A stretch of 64,000 bases of DNA from Hyphomicrobiales bacterium (GTDB lineage Bacteria > Pseudomonadota > Alphaproteobacteria > Rhizobiales > Rhizobiaceae). The position numbers and the translations under genes were made by a program. This document shows, one piece after another, positions 1 through 9,434 of the stretch (position 1 is the stretch's first letter; the number at the start of each line of letters is the position of its first letter). The notes under the pieces are model-generated. The model worked only from the letters and a program-made list of their open reading frames with translations, made no database searches and was not told where the DNA came from. Where the stretch lies: contig UBMU01000020.1 in the NCBI GenBank assembly GCA_900466605.1, forward strand, positions 36,868 through 100,867. Reading direction: 5' to 3'.

Positions 1-748
1 GCACGCCCATCTCGGGCAACCCCTTGGCTTTGCGCTCGAGGATGGCCGGATGCGGTTCCGTGACGATGTACTGATGCTCGACGGGAATAACCGGAATGTT
101 GATCCCGACCATCTCGCCGGTCTTGCGGGCAAAGTTGCCGGTACAGCTAACGATATGCTCGGCAGTGATCTCGCCCTTGTCTGTCGTCACCTTCCAGAGA
201 CCGTCGGGCTGCTGCTCGATCGCTGTGACCGTGGTGTTGCGATAGATCGTGGCGCCGCGGTCACGGGCACCCTTGGCGAGCGCCTGAGTCAGGTCGGCGG
301 GCTGAATATAGCCGTCATCCGGATGCTGGATCGCGCCGAGCAGGCCGTCTGTCTCACAAAGCGGCCAGATTTCCTTGACCTCTTCCGGCGTCAGCACGTT
401 GACCTTGACGCCGATCGTTTCTGCAATGCCCGCGTAATACATGTACTCGTCCCAGCGGTCCTTGGTCCGTGCTAGGCGGATATTGGAGACCTTGCTGAAA
501 CCGACATTCATGCCGGTCTCCTGTTGAAGCTCCTGATAGAAGCGGACAGAATACTTGTGGATCTGACCAACCGAGTAGCTCATGTTGAACAGCGGCAGAA
601 GACCGGCGGCATGCCATGTCGAACCGGAGGTCAGTTCCTTGCGTTCGATCAGGACAACATCGTCCCAGCCCTTCTTGGCAAGGTGATAAAGCGTCGAAAC
701 GCCAACGACGCCGCCGCCGATGACCACTGCGCGCGCATGTGTCTTCAT
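1..748 (-). CDS. FAD-dependent oxidoreductase, dimethylglycine/sarcosine dehydrogenase type (3' part outside window)
   Basis: Only the N-terminal 249 residues are in the window; the gene runs off the left edge. The translation starts with a Rossmann FAD-binding motif (VVIGGGVVGVSTLYHLAKKG) and continues with LTSGSTWHAAGLLP and a GYIQPADLTQAL segment. Both are typical of the DAO-fold domain of dimethylglycine dehydrogenase, sarcosine dehydrogenase and related GcvT-fused enzymes, which demethylate glycine-betaine breakdown products and pass one-carbon units to folate. Whether the usual C-terminal GcvT domain is present cannot be seen. The ATG at 748 follows an AGAGGG ribosome site. The substrate is inferred from family only; other N-methyl amino acids are possible. 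Confidence 0.85.
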   Translation of the reverse strand, partial: MKTHARAVVIGGGVVGVSTLYHLAKKGWDDVVLIERKELTSGSTWHAAGLLPLFNMSYSVGQIHKYSVRFYQELQQETGMNVGFSKVSNIRLARTKDRWDEYMYYAGIAETIGVKVNVLTPEEVKEIWPLCETDGLLGAIQHPDDGYIQPADLTQALAKGARDRGATIYRNTTVTAIEQQPDGLWKVTTDKGEITAEHIVSCTGNFARKTGEMVGINIPVIPVEHQYIVTEPHPAILERKAKGLPEMGV

Positions 749-955
749 GGAGAATTACCCTCTGTTCTACTAGCCTGTCCGACGAATGCCGCCGACGGAA
801 ATCGCCTGCACTAACTATGCAGCGAGGCCGGGCTTGCCAAATGCCTGTTTACGACATGCGAAAAGCTTGCCGCGACTGCATGCAAATAGGCAAGCCGCAA
901 AAGCCGTTTGGCCGAAAATCCATGGACACAAATTGCGATCAGAGAGGACCGTCGT

Positions 956-1219
956 TCACTTTACGACGGCAGATCCCTTGATGATGTCGATCGTTTCACC
1001 GCCGTCGAGGCCAATCCGATCGCCGTCAGGCGCGGTGATAAAGCAGCCCGCCGAGCAGAACGTCTCCGATGCGCCGGGATCGAGCACGAGCTGAATCTTG
1101 TTGCCGCCCTCAGTAAGGACGATCACAACCGAAGCGGCGTCTGTGTTGGTAATGGAAGCTGCGTGTGTCTGGCCTGCGGCCATGAGTGAAAGAAACAGTA
1201 CGACGGCAAATCTTGCCAT
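956..1219 (-). CDS. small exported protein of unknown function
   Basis: An 87-residue protein with a clear signal peptide (about residues 1-20, ending THA-AS). The mature part is short and probably beta-rich, with two cysteines (ETFCSAGCF) that could form a disulfide in the periplasm. I do not recognise the family. The ribosome site is weak: a GGGAGGG lies about 18 bases upstream of the ATG. The gene lies between the oxidoreductase and the MscS-type channel, both on the same strand but with gaps of more than 100 bases, so it is probably transcribed alone. The signal peptide and in-frame length support a real gene. Confidence 0.6.
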   Translation of the reverse strand: MARFAVVLFLSLMAAGQTHAASITNTDAASVVIVLTEGGNKIQLVLDPGASETFCSAGCFITAPDGDRIGLDGGETIDIIKGSAVVK

Positions 1220-1337
1220 ACAGTGCGGCGCGGCTGCGCCCTCCCTTGGAGTGTCTCGGCGCTGCTGCCCCCAGCAACGAAAACCCGATTGCAGGCGTTA
1301 TACTGCGACCGCTCTGAACGGCCGCTGAACAACGCCC

Positions 1338-3878
1338 TTACCCCTTGAGATTGCCATCAGCCGCCTTGCCGCGCAACCGGCGCACCGTCCCGGCGTCTTC
1401 GTCCAGTTCGCTCGCCGACGAGACGTCTTCGACCTTGGCCGGCGTCTTGCCTGCCGTGGCAGCGGTTCCGACCTGGTCCGGCTGGCGATGGAACACGACA
1501 TCGCTCTGTGGTAGAGGGATCTCAACCCCCTCTTCCCGAAACCTTTTGAGGATCGCGATGCGCAGATCGTTCCGTACCTTCAGACCATCGCCCATGTCGG
1601 CAAGCATGAAACGGAGCTCAAAATCCAGCGAATACGGTCCAAAGCGGAGGAATTCCACATGCGGCTCGGGATTGCGCAAGACCACCGGCACGGCATTGAC
1701 GAGCTCGAGCAGGATATCCATCACCTTCTGCGGATCAGAATCGTAGCTCACCGAAACCGGAATTTCAGAGCGTCCCATTCTGTTGCGATGGGTCCAGTTG
1801 CCGACAGACGCATTGATCAGTTCGGAATTTGGAACAATGATCGACTGTTTGCGGAACGTCTCGATTTCGGTGGCGCGGACGGAAATCCGTTTCACGATGC
1901 CTTCAGCGGCGCCCGAGACCACATGGTCGCCGACCTTGAACGGGCGCTCGACCAGCAGGATCAGGCCGGAGACGAAATTCGACACGATGTTCTGGAGACC
2001 AAAACCGATACCGACCGAAAGCGCCGACGCGACGAGTGCGAAGCTCGAGAGGTCGATGCCCGCAGCGGAAACGCCAACAATCGCTGCAAGACCAACGCCG
2101 AGATAGCCGATACCCGTCTTGACCGAATTCCGGACGCCGAGGTCGACATGGCTGCGCGCCATGACGTTGCCGTCAAGCCAGCGCTGGATCCAGCGGGTCA
2201 GCAGGTAACCGCCCGCAAAAAGCAGGACGCCGGTCATGATCCCGACCAGCGAAATGCTGATTCCGCCCAGCCTGACTTCGGTGAGAAGGCGATAGGCGAT
2301 AAGTTCGAGATCCTGGATATGGAAGCCCCAGAGGAGCAGTACCAGTGGAATGCCAACCATCAGCGCGATGGCGGAGATGCACATCCCGACCAACAGCCCA
2401 GCCTGATCGATGGCGACCGGGCCAAGTTTGAAGCGCTTCTGGAGGAACCGACCAAGTGATGTCTCGCCGAAGGTTTCGCTGCGCGAAATCGCCTTGCCCG
2501 ACAACAGACCGATATAGGTCGTAACGATAATCGCACCGGTGATGATCAGCTGCGTTGCAACGAAACGCGCAAGCCCGACATAACCGGTCAGCGCCGTTAT
2601 GATCAGCCCCGCCCCCAGCACGCGCAGAATGATCGCCATGCCGCGTGGCCAATGCCGCCCCGGCGCATCAGGGTCCCCGTTTTTCGCCAGCATCGGCCGG
2701 CCGAAAGACGCCGCGATCAGGATGAAACCGATGATCAGGGCCGCGATCAAACTCTTAACGACGGTCAGTACGAGCGGAGAGCCCATTGCCTCGCTGATGC
2801 TGCCGAAGAGGTAGTCAAGCGCATTGACGATGGCCATAGCAAGCAGGCAGGCGCCGATCGAACTCGCCCCACGGTTGGAAAGCTTGACGAGACGCCAATG
2901 CGGTTCCTTCGGGGCAAACACCGCATTGGTGAAACGCCTGACGAAATAGATCAGCCCGCTCGCACCGAAGAGCGCACCGATGATTGGTGCAATATCCGGC
3001 CTGAGGACATTGAAGCTGTTGAGGAAGAAGTACGACGTCACCAATAGCGCTGCGAGCGCGAACGTCCGGATCAGCGTCGACCAGAAAGCAATCGACAGAC
3101 GGTTGATGTAGGAGGGCTGCTCGTCCGTCTCCTTGCGCTGAAGGTAGCGGCCGAAGATACGGTAGCCCCCGGACAGGAGCACAAGTGCCGTCGCCAGCGA
3201 CATGAAGATCGCCGCAAAGAACGCGAAAGCCTTGAACTTCAGCACGAAGCCCAACCAGCTCCCAAGCGCCTGGATAAATTCCGTCCCCTCTTGCACGAAC
3301 GAGCGCGCCGCATCATCGAGAACAGAAAACGAGACATCGGTACGCCGCAACAAGGTAGCGGCAAAGAGCTGACGGCGGGTTTCAGCAATGCGGTTGCCAA
3401 GCTTGCCGATGGAGGCGGACAGCGTTTCGGCATCGCCGGTGACGGCGTTGATCTGGGCGCGCTCGGCGGTCAGGGCGTTGCGCTCGGTCGTAACGATTTC
3501 GGCTTCGGCTGGCTGGCCCTCTTTCGGCGGATCACCGAGCTCTGCAAGACGGTTCTTGATCTGATCGAGCCGCGGTCTGAGGCCAACGGAAATGTTCAGA
3601 ACCGATCGACCAAGTTCGTCGGTCTTTCCGGCAAGCGCCACGAGCGCGTCGTCATCATCGCCCTTTTGTTTGACACCATCCTCGAGTGAGGCGAGATCCT
3701 GCTTCGCTTTCTCGATCGCCTTCGCAGCCTGCTCGATCGGACTGTCGACAACGGACGCCTGTTCCGTCGCTTGCTGCTGAGTCTGCGGTTCGGGGACCTG
3801 CGCGCTCGCGAGGCTTGCGCCGACGGTCGCCAGAGCTGCTACTACGAGAGTGCGAAGCAAGAGTTGGGTCAGCCGCAA
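1338..3878 (-). CDS. large mechanosensitive ion channel, MscS family with DUF3772 domain
   Basis: An 846-residue inner-membrane protein. A signal peptide (residues 1-27) is followed by a periplasmic, partly coiled-coil DUF3772 region to about residue 200, then about ten hydrophobic segments. The MscS pore helix and beta domain start near residue 618 (GIGFGLQNIVSNFVSG, then LLVERPFKVGDHV). It is much longer than E. coli MscS (286 residues) and resembles the MscK/YjeP type of extended channels, which open under membrane tension and release solutes on osmotic downshock. The C-terminal tail of about 50 residues is charged and probably disordered. The start appears to be TTG, supported by a GGGGAT site just upstream. 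It looks monocistronic. Confidence 0.93.
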   Translation of the reverse strand: MRLTQLLLRTLVVAALATVGASLASAQVPEPQTQQQATEQASVVDSPIEQAAKAIEKAKQDLASLEDGVKQKGDDDDALVALAGKTDELGRSVLNISVGLRPRLDQIKNRLAELGDPPKEGQPAEAEIVTTERNALTAERAQINAVTGDAETLSASIGKLGNRIAETRRQLFAATLLRRTDVSFSVLDDAARSFVQEGTEFIQALGSWLGFVLKFKAFAFFAAIFMSLATALVLLSGGYRIFGRYLQRKETDEQPSYINRLSIAFWSTLIRTFALAALLVTSYFFLNSFNVLRPDIAPIIGALFGASGLIYFVRRFTNAVFAPKEPHWRLVKLSNRGASSIGACLLAMAIVNALDYLFGSISEAMGSPLVLTVVKSLIAALIIGFILIAASFGRPMLAKNGDPDAPGRHWPRGMAIILRVLGAGLIITALTGYVGLARFVATQLIITGAIIVTTYIGLLSGKAISRSETFGETSLGRFLQKRFKLGPVAIDQAGLLVGMCISAIALMVGIPLVLLLWGFHIQDLELIAYRLLTEVRLGGISISLVGIMTGVLLFAGGYLLTRWIQRWLDGNVMARSHVDLGVRNSVKTGIGYLGVGLAAIVGVSAAGIDLSSFALVASALSVGIGFGLQNIVSNFVSGLILLVERPFKVGDHVVSGAAEGIVKRISVRATEIETFRKQSIIVPNSELINASVGNWTHRNRMGRSEIPVSVSYDSDPQKVMDILLELVNAVPVVLRNPEPHVEFLRFGPYSLDFELRFMLADMGDGLKVRNDLRIAILKRFREEGVEIPLPQSDVVFHRQPDQVGTAATAGKTPAKVEDVSSASELDEDAGTVRRLRGKAADGNLKG

Positions 3879-3959
3879 AATATCCCCGCTCGGAGTTTCT
3901 GGATTAAAATTGGATTCCAGCTTTTCATAAGAAAGAAAGGCGACAGAAAGGCAACGCGG

Positions 3960-4517
3960 TCAGAAGCCCGCGCCCGGCTGTGCAAGGTATTCCAGTTCCG
4001 CGGGGGCCGATGGCCGTCCGACGACTACGTTCCGATGCGGAAATCGACCGTAGGCTGCAATCACCTCCCGGTGACGAAGCGCATAGTCGATATATTCCTC
4101 GTCACCAAGCGACCTGAACAAGGCCACGGCGCGATCCTGTTCGTCCAGGTCCTCGCAGTGTTCGAAAGGCATATAGAAGAATGTGCGGAACTCCGGCCTG
4201 ACCTGTTGATCTGCTCCAGCCTCCAGCGCAAGCTTTGCCTCGCGCAGCGCAAGCCCGTCGGTGGCGAATGCGAGTGGTGTGGAGCGATATATGTTGCGTG
4301 GAAACTGGTCGAGCACGATCACGGCGGCAAGCCTGTTGCTCGGCGTGGAGCGCCACTCCTCCGTCACGCCGCGCGAAAGCGCCAGGTGGGTGTCGCGGAA
4401 GCGTCCGCGAATATCCCGATCGAGGTCAGCCGTCGCCTTAAACCATTGATCGCGCCCGCACTCCTCGAACCAGAAGTCGAAAACCTCCTGCGGCGTGCAG
4501 ACATATCCAAGTTCCAT
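3960..4517 (-). CDS. DUF924 family protein
   Basis: A 185-residue soluble protein with the DUF924 pattern: a VFDFWFEECGRDQWFKA opening, IVLDQFPRNIYRSTPLAFA in the middle and FYMPFEHCEDLDEQDRAVALF towards the end. The family is all-helical, TPR-like and of unknown biochemical function; it is common in alphaproteobacteria. The ATG at 4517 has a near-perfect ribosome site (AGGAGGAAGT). The gene ends 81 bases before the start of the MscS channel on the same strand. Nothing around it suggests a role. Confidence 0.88.
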   Translation of the reverse strand: MELGYVCTPQEVFDFWFEECGRDQWFKATADLDRDIRGRFRDTHLALSRGVTEEWRSTPSNRLAAVIVLDQFPRNIYRSTPLAFATDGLALREAKLALEAGADQQVRPEFRTFFYMPFEHCEDLDEQDRAVALFRSLGDEEYIDYALRHREVIAAYGRFPHRNVVVGRPSAPAELEYLAQPGAGF

Positions 4518-4549
4518 ACTTCCTCCTGATAAGCGTCGGCCAATGGCCG

Positions 4550-5989
4550 CTATTTTATGCCAACTCTGTGACCGGACACCTCGGCGCCCGCATCCCGCGC
4601 CAGCCGCAGGAAGCGCAGTGACGATATGATGCCGATTGCTCCAACGACAAGAAACGCCCAGCGAAAATCGACAAGCCCAGGATCTTCAACGCCACGCAGC
4701 GCAGCAGAGATGTTGAGCACTGCTGCCGCGATCGCCACGCCGAGCAGCATCGAAACCTGCTGCAGCATGCTCGAGAGCGTCGAAGCCGAGCTGCGTTGCG
4801 CCGAATTGATATCGGCAAAAGCCAGCGTATTCAGCGCCGTGAACTCCATGGATCGCGAGAGACCGGCAATCATCAACAACGCATAGGTGATTGCGCGTGG
4901 CGTCTCGGGCACGAGAAAGCCACATGCCGCAATCGACAATGCGGCGATCAAGCCATTGAAGAAGAGTACGCTGCGAAATCCGAGCCTGGCGAGCAGCGGC
5001 GTCGTCACCGCCTTCATGCCTAGATTTCCAAGAAAGTAGACCAGCAAATAGGCGCCCGCCTCGATCGAGCTCAATCCGAATCCGAGTTGGAAGAGAAGCG
5101 GCAAGAGGAAAGGCGTTGCATTGATCGCGACACGGCTCGCCGTCCCAGCCGAAAGAGTTGCGATCGCATAGGTCTGAACCCTGAAAGCCGAGAGATCGAG
5201 CAGCGGGTTGCTGACGCGCAGGAAGTGTCGTGTCGCCATGACGGAAAGTACGGTTCCGGCCACAAGCATCAGCAGAATTGGCAACACGTCACCATGCCAT
5301 TTCACGGACAGCTCGAGCGCGGCCAGAAGGAAGGTCAACCCGCCGGCACTAAGAACGAATCCAAGCACATCCAGCCGCCCGGCGTCCTCTTCCCGCTGCT
5401 CCGGCACAAAGCGAAGCACTAACGCCATGCCAAGCATGCCGATCGGTAGATTGATGAGGAAGTTCCAATGCCAGCTTGCATAGGTCGTGATGAAGCTGCC
5501 GAGCAGCGGACCGATAACGGGAGCCGTCAGCGCCGGCCAGGTAATGAGTGCGATCGCTTGCACGAGTTCCGATTTTCGCGCGTTTTTGAGCACAATGATC
5601 CGGCCGACCGGCGTCATCAGTGCGCTGCCCGCACCCTGTACCGCGCGGGCGACGACGAACTCGGCAAGGCCATCGGAGAGTCCACAGAACAATGAGGCGA
5701 TCGTGAAGACGGCAATGGACGCCATGAAGACACGCCTTGCACCATATCGGTCTCCCAACCACCCCGAAAGGGGGATGAAGGCTGCCATCGTCAGCATGTA
5801 GACGGTGATTCCGATACTCATCGATACCGGTTGCACGCCGAAACTCGCGGCCATCTGCGGCAGTGATGTGGTGACGATGGTGCCGTCAAGAATCTGCATG
5901 AAAAACGAAACGGCAACGACCAGCGCGACAATCTTTGCCCTGCGGATGCTCTCCGCATCATCCGTCTCTGTCGTCTGCATAGCTGTCAT
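4550..5989 (-). CDS. MFS drug exporter, DHA2 (EmrB/QacA) family
   Basis: A 479-residue major facilitator protein with about 14 transmembrane segments. It carries the family landmarks LDGTIVTTSLPQMA in TM1, GWLGDRYGARRVF (motif A) and GAGSALMTPVGRIIV in TM4-5. DHA2 proteins exchange protons for lipophilic drugs or biocides at the inner membrane. The start chosen is the ATG at 5989, just before the conserved part; in-frame codons further upstream encode an implausible arginine- and proline-rich extension. No adjacent MFP (EmrA) partner is present, so it may work alone. An inverted repeat 19 bases upstream could be an operator. Confidence 0.88.
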   Translation of the reverse strand: MTAMQTTETDDAESIRRAKIVALVVAVSFFMQILDGTIVTTSLPQMAASFGVQPVSMSIGITVYMLTMAAFIPLSGWLGDRYGARRVFMASIAVFTIASLFCGLSDGLAEFVVARAVQGAGSALMTPVGRIIVLKNARKSELVQAIALITWPALTAPVIGPLLGSFITTYASWHWNFLINLPIGMLGMALVLRFVPEQREEDAGRLDVLGFVLSAGGLTFLLAALELSVKWHGDVLPILLMLVAGTVLSVMATRHFLRVSNPLLDLSAFRVQTYAIATLSAGTASRVAINATPFLLPLLFQLGFGLSSIEAGAYLLVYFLGNLGMKAVTTPLLARLGFRSVLFFNGLIAALSIAACGFLVPETPRAITYALLMIAGLSRSMEFTALNTLAFADINSAQRSSASTLSSMLQQVSMLLGVAIAAAVLNISAALRGVEDPGLVDFRWAFLVVGAIGIISSLRFLRLARDAGAEVSGHRVGIK

Positions 5990-6302
5990 TGATCTGCCGA
6001 TATGATGTGAATTGTATTCATCCGGATGGAACGGGCATAGAAGCCGGATCCGAGGCGCGCCGAACGGCACTGTTGCTAGATAGGCCGATCTGCGCGGTGC
6101 GGAAAGGGAAAATCCCGAAACCACGTGAGATTCGATCCCGGCAACGTCAATTGGGCGGACCGAAGGCAACTCGCTGGACGCGAATTCCCGAACCAAACAA
6201 TTTGACAGCTATGTCGTGTCCCGCCACCGTAGCGGCGGCGAAGGTCTACCGACGAAGCGACGTCATTATTCTTTTCCCGTGCCGGACTGGGAGCACCAAT
6301 CG
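5990..6302. other. divergent intergenic region between exporter and acetate kinase
   Basis: This 313-base stretch carries the promoters of two divergent genes. Apart from the inverted repeat at 6008-6020 and the acetate kinase ribosome site (GGGAG at 6289-6293), I see no gene, repeat or convincing FNR/FixK-type site in it. Confidence 0.5.
6008..6020. promoter_or_regulatory. candidate operator, inverted repeat TGAAT-N3-ATTCA
   Basis: A perfect 5-base inverted repeat with a three-base spacer lies 19 bases upstream of the start codon of the DHA2 exporter. Position and symmetry fit a repressor site such as a TetR or MarR member would use, but no such regulator lies nearby and a short repeat can occur by chance. 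Confidence 0.25.
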
Positions 6303-7415
6303 ATGATCGACACGCTGCTTGTTCTGAACACTGGCTCATCGAGTCTCAAGTTTCAAATCTTTGAAGATGAAACCCTGGACGTGCTGATGAGCGGCAAGGT
6401 CACCGGGATCGGTGACACACCTCAGATGCGCGCCAAACTTCCCGGTGGACAGGAAACGCAAACCTCCCTGCCCCAAACAACCGATCACGGCTCGGCCCTG
6501 AGCGCAGTAATGGACCTCATCGGCGGGCACGACCACGCCTGGCGCGCCGCAGCGGTTGTGCACCGCGTCGTGCATGGTGGGCCGGACTTTACAGAGCCTG
6601 TCGTTGTCACCCCTGAAGTGATGCGTCGCCTCGAAGCGCTCATTCCCCTGGCGCCTCTCCATCAGCCGCATAACCTCGCTGGCATCACTGCTTCGGCGCG
6701 GCTGGCAAGCGGAGCTCCCGATATTGCCTGCTTCGACACCTCCTTCCACGCCGGGCACGACAGATTGACCACCAGCTTTGCCTTGCCGATGGACGTGCGC
6801 GACAGAGGAATCCGGCGATATGGCTTCCATGGGCTTTCCTACGAATGGATCTCGCAGGTTCTCGCTAGGGACTACCCGGACATCCACGAAGGTCGGGTCG
6901 TCGTGGGCCACCTTGGCAACGGCGCGAGCCTCTGTGCGCTGAAATGCGGCGTCAGCGTCGATACGACAATGAGCATGACTGCGCTCGACGGCATTCCAAT
7001 GGGAACCCGTAGCGGGTCAATCGATCCAGGTGCGGTTCTCTATATGCTTCACGATCTGAAGCTGGGTGTCGAGGCCGTTCAGGATATCCTTTATGAACGT
7101 TCCGGCCTGAAGGGGCTTTCCGGCATCAGTAACGACGTCGAAGCACTTCTCAGCAGCAGCGATCCGCAGGCCGCGTTCGCCCTCGAGTATTTCGCGCTGA
7201 GAACGGCCCAATATGCTGCGATAATGGCCGTTTCCATGGGCGGAATCGACGCGTTCGTCTTCACGGGTGGGATCGGCGAGCATGCAGCACCCATCCGTGC
7301 GGCAATCCTCGAAAGGCTCCGCTTCCTCGGTGATTTCAAGGCACTCGTGATCCCGACAGACGAGGAACGCGTGATGGCAATGCACGCGAAGAAGCTCCTC
7401 CGCGCAGCGGCATGA
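6303..7415 (+). CDS. ackA: acetate kinase
   Basis: A 370-residue cytosolic enzyme that interconverts acetate plus ATP with acetyl phosphate plus ADP. Visible signatures are LNTGSSSLKF near the N-terminus (substrate/ATP fold motif), RYGFHGLSYEW, the phosphate-2 motif HLGNGASLCA, MGTRSGSIDPG and the adenosine-loop motif FTGGIGEHA. It is slightly shorter than the E. coli enzyme (400 residues), mainly through compact loops. The ATG at 6303 is preferred because GGGAG lies 9 bases upstream and the conserved sequence begins at once. No phosphotransacetylase is in the window, although pta and ackA are often neighbours. It converges on a CBS-BON gene 12 bases away. Confidence 0.95.
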   Translation: MIDTLLVLNTGSSSLKFQIFEDETLDVLMSGKVTGIGDTPQMRAKLPGGQETQTSLPQTTDHGSALSAVMDLIGGHDHAWRAAAVVHRVVHGGPDFTEPVVVTPEVMRRLEALIPLAPLHQPHNLAGITASARLASGAPDIACFDTSFHAGHDRLTTSFALPMDVRDRGIRRYGFHGLSYEWISQVLARDYPDIHEGRVVVGHLGNGASLCALKCGVSVDTTMSMTALDGIPMGTRSGSIDPGAVLYMLHDLKLGVEAVQDILYERSGLKGLSGISNDVEALLSSSDPQAAFALEYFALRTAQYAAIMAVSMGGIDAFVFTGGIGEHAAPIRAAILERLRFLGDFKALVIPTDEERVMAMHAKKLLRAAA

Positions 7416-7427
7416 GGATGTGTCCGG

Positions 7428-8084
7428 TCAGGAGAGACTCAGCTTGTCGATAAAGCCGCTGACACCCTTGACGTTCTCCACCAGCACTCGGATGGCGCGG
7501 CGCTCCAACTCGCTGGAAACAGTCCCTTCGAGCACGACCCTGGAATCCTGAACCGATACGTGGATTGCATCGGTGTCGACGCCGAGATCGCCCTGCAATC
7601 GCGCGCGAATGGCCCGGGCAAGGGCATCGTCACCGGTTGCCGTTCTCTCTGCCGGCGCTGCCACGATACCCTTGAGGAGATCGATTCGGCTGACGATGCC
7701 GCGAAGCCGCTTGCCGCTGACAACTGGAACACGCTTGATCTTGTGCTGGAACATCACCTCGGCAACAGCCGCCGCCGGCGTCTCCGCCTCGACGCTGATC
7801 ACGCTCGCGGACATTACGTCCGAGACCCGCCAGCTGCGGCTGCGGATATAGTCGTCGAAATCGACGAGCGACGTCGCATCAGGGTTACCAGCCGATCTGC
7901 CGCCACCGAACTCGATGCGCCGCATCAAGTCTCCCTCTGTCAGCAGGCCGCAAAGGTTGCCATCATTGTCGATGACAGGCAGCCCACTGATATCCTTGGC
8001 AACCATGAGGTCGATTGCTTGATGCACGCTGCTGTCGGCACTGATCGTCGTGATCTCGGTGTTCATGATGTCTTGAGCAAGCAT
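7428..8084 (-). CDS. CBS-domain pair plus BON domain protein
   Basis: A 218-residue soluble protein with two CBS domains (about residues 7-60 and 90-145, each with the DIM/DVM-start and G-V/IVS-R-x-DLL-end pattern). A C-terminal BON domain follows (about 150-215, ending VENVKGVSGFIDKLSLS). CBS pairs bind adenosyl nucleotides and BON domains are linked to membranes or phospholipids, so it may act as an energy-state sensor. Proteins of this type are common in rhizobia and often stress or low-oxygen induced, but no FixK-type site was found upstream. It is encoded convergently with ackA. Its target is unknown. Confidence 0.88.
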   Translation of the reverse strand: MLAQDIMNTEITTISADSSVHQAIDLMVAKDISGLPVIDNDGNLCGLLTEGDLMRRIEFGGGRSAGNPDATSLVDFDDYIRSRSWRVSDVMSASVISVEAETPAAAVAEVMFQHKIKRVPVVSGKRLRGIVSRIDLLKGIVAAPAERTATGDDALARAIRARLQGDLGVDTDAIHVSVQDSRVVLEGTVSSELERRAIRVLVENVKGVSGFIDKLSLS

Positions 8085-8279
8085 GATAGTCCCATTGCAC
8101 TCTGGAGGAAGCCGAATGGTCTCGATGCGCTGCCTCGCACAACTGGCAGACGCTCCCGATGCCGCAAATATTGCGCAATTCGGCTCGCGTGTCGATCAAC
8201 GATCGAGAACGTCATTTCAACCTGCGAGATCAGCCTTCGGCAAAAGCACAAGGATCCTTAACGAGCCGGTGGCAGCAGG

Positions 8280-9434
8280 TTACCCCAGAATGTTCCTGAT
8301 AGCCCGCATGAACACCCGTGAGCCGATAGCAATCAGCTCGTCGGGAAAGTCGTAGTCCGGGTTGTGCAGCTGCGGATGATCTTCGCCGGCCCCGAGAAAG
8401 AACATGGCGGAAGGCGCCACAGTCCGGAACAGGCCGAAATCCTCGGACGCTTTCATTGGCAGGTGGCTGCTCGCGCTGTCGTAGCTGACGCCCTCGTCCT
8501 CGAGCGCTCGCTTCAGTTCGTCCACTGCTTCGGCGGAATTGTAGCACTGGCGGAACACGTCCTCATAGCTGATCTCCACCTTGAGCTGCCCGGCGTTCGC
8601 CTCGGCGTGAACAAGCTCTTCGGCGCAGGAAACCAATGCGGCCATCGCGTCATCAGTCAGCGTCCGCAAGGTTGCCCATATGTGCGCTTCACCGGGGCTT
8701 ATCCCAAACGCCGGTTCGCCCAAACGTGCATGGGTGACCGTCACCAGCGAATAGTCAGGCCCCAACGGGCCATTATTCCCCAGTGCCGTCAGCTCGCCAA
8801 GCAGCCGCGCAGTTGCGAAAGTCGGCGCAACACCATGCTCCGGATAAGAAGCGTGCGATGTCTTGCCCTTAAGAATGATCTTCATTCCACGCGATGCGCA
8901 ATTCACCGGTCCTTCCCTGAGAAGGACGTGGCCAAGCCGGACGCCAGGAAAATTGTGAAGCGAGAGCGACATGTCAGGCGTCAGCATCGCAAACTTCGGA
9001 TCGGCAAGCACTGCGGCAGCGCCGGCACCGTTTTCCTCCGCCGGCTGGAACATCAGGATTGCCCGCCCTGCTGCCGGCCGCTTTTGTCCCAGCCCCGTGG
9101 CGAGCGCCATCAGGATGGCCATATGGCCGTCATGGCCGCAGAGGTGGCCCTTACCTGGTACGCGCGAGCGGTGCGCGAAGTCGGAGGTTTCCCGGATCGG
9201 CAAGCCGTCTAGCTCCGCCCGGATCAAGACCGTGGGACCCCGCGCCTCACCGTCGTAGACGGCCGCCAAGCCGTGCCCGCCGATCCCGACAACGATGCGG
9301 TCGGGCCGCGTGAGAGCCAGCTGGTCGTTGACAAACGCAGCGGTCTGCGCCTCCTCCCCCGACACTTCCGGATTTTGGTGGAGCCTCCGCCGAAACGCCT
9401 TGATCTCACCCAGTTCTACGTCCGTCAGAAACAT
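8280..9434 (-). CDS. M20 family amidohydrolase, hippurate hydrolase (HipO/AbgB)-like
   Basis: A 384-residue metal-dependent peptidase/amidohydrolase. It shows the M20D pattern: FRRRLHQNPEVSGEE at the N-terminus, metal ligand motif LCGHDGHMA, catalytic PAEENGAGAAA, LHNFPG, and the dimerisation-domain motif GKTSHAS. Such enzymes split N-acyl amino acids, indole-amide conjugates or similar amides. The start at 9434 (MFLTDVELGEIKAFRRRLH) is chosen because conservation begins there; an in-frame extension upstream looks non-coding. It is divergent from an IclR regulator, which is its probable controller. The true substrate is not evident. Confidence 0.9.
   Translation of the reverse strand: MFLTDVELGEIKAFRRRLHQNPEVSGEEAQTAAFVNDQLALTRPDRIVVGIGGHGLAAVYDGEARGPTVLIRAELDGLPIRETSDFAHRSRVPGKGHLCGHDGHMAILMALATGLGQKRPAAGRAILMFQPAEENGAGAAAVLADPKFAMLTPDMSLSLHNFPGVRLGHVLLREGPVNCASRGMKIILKGKTSHASYPEHGVAPTFATARLLGELTALGNNGPLGPDYSLVTVTHARLGEPAFGISPGEAHIWATLRTLTDDAMAALVSCAEELVHAEANAGQLKVEISYEDVFRQCYNSAEAVDELKRALEDEGVSYDSASSHLPMKASEDFGLFRTVAPSAMFFLGAGEDHPQLHNPDYDFPDELIAIGSRVFMRAIRNILG

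Noticed and set aside
50..475. Plus-strand open frame opposite the truncated FAD oxidoreductase
   Set aside because: The minus-strand frame has clear FAD and family motifs; the plus-strand product has no recognisable content or ribosome site and is a mirror of codon bias.
8085..8279. FixK/FNR-type box (TTGAT-N4-ATCAA) upstream of the CBS-BON gene
   Set aside because: Only half-sites such as GATCAA were found; no complete symmetric box is present.
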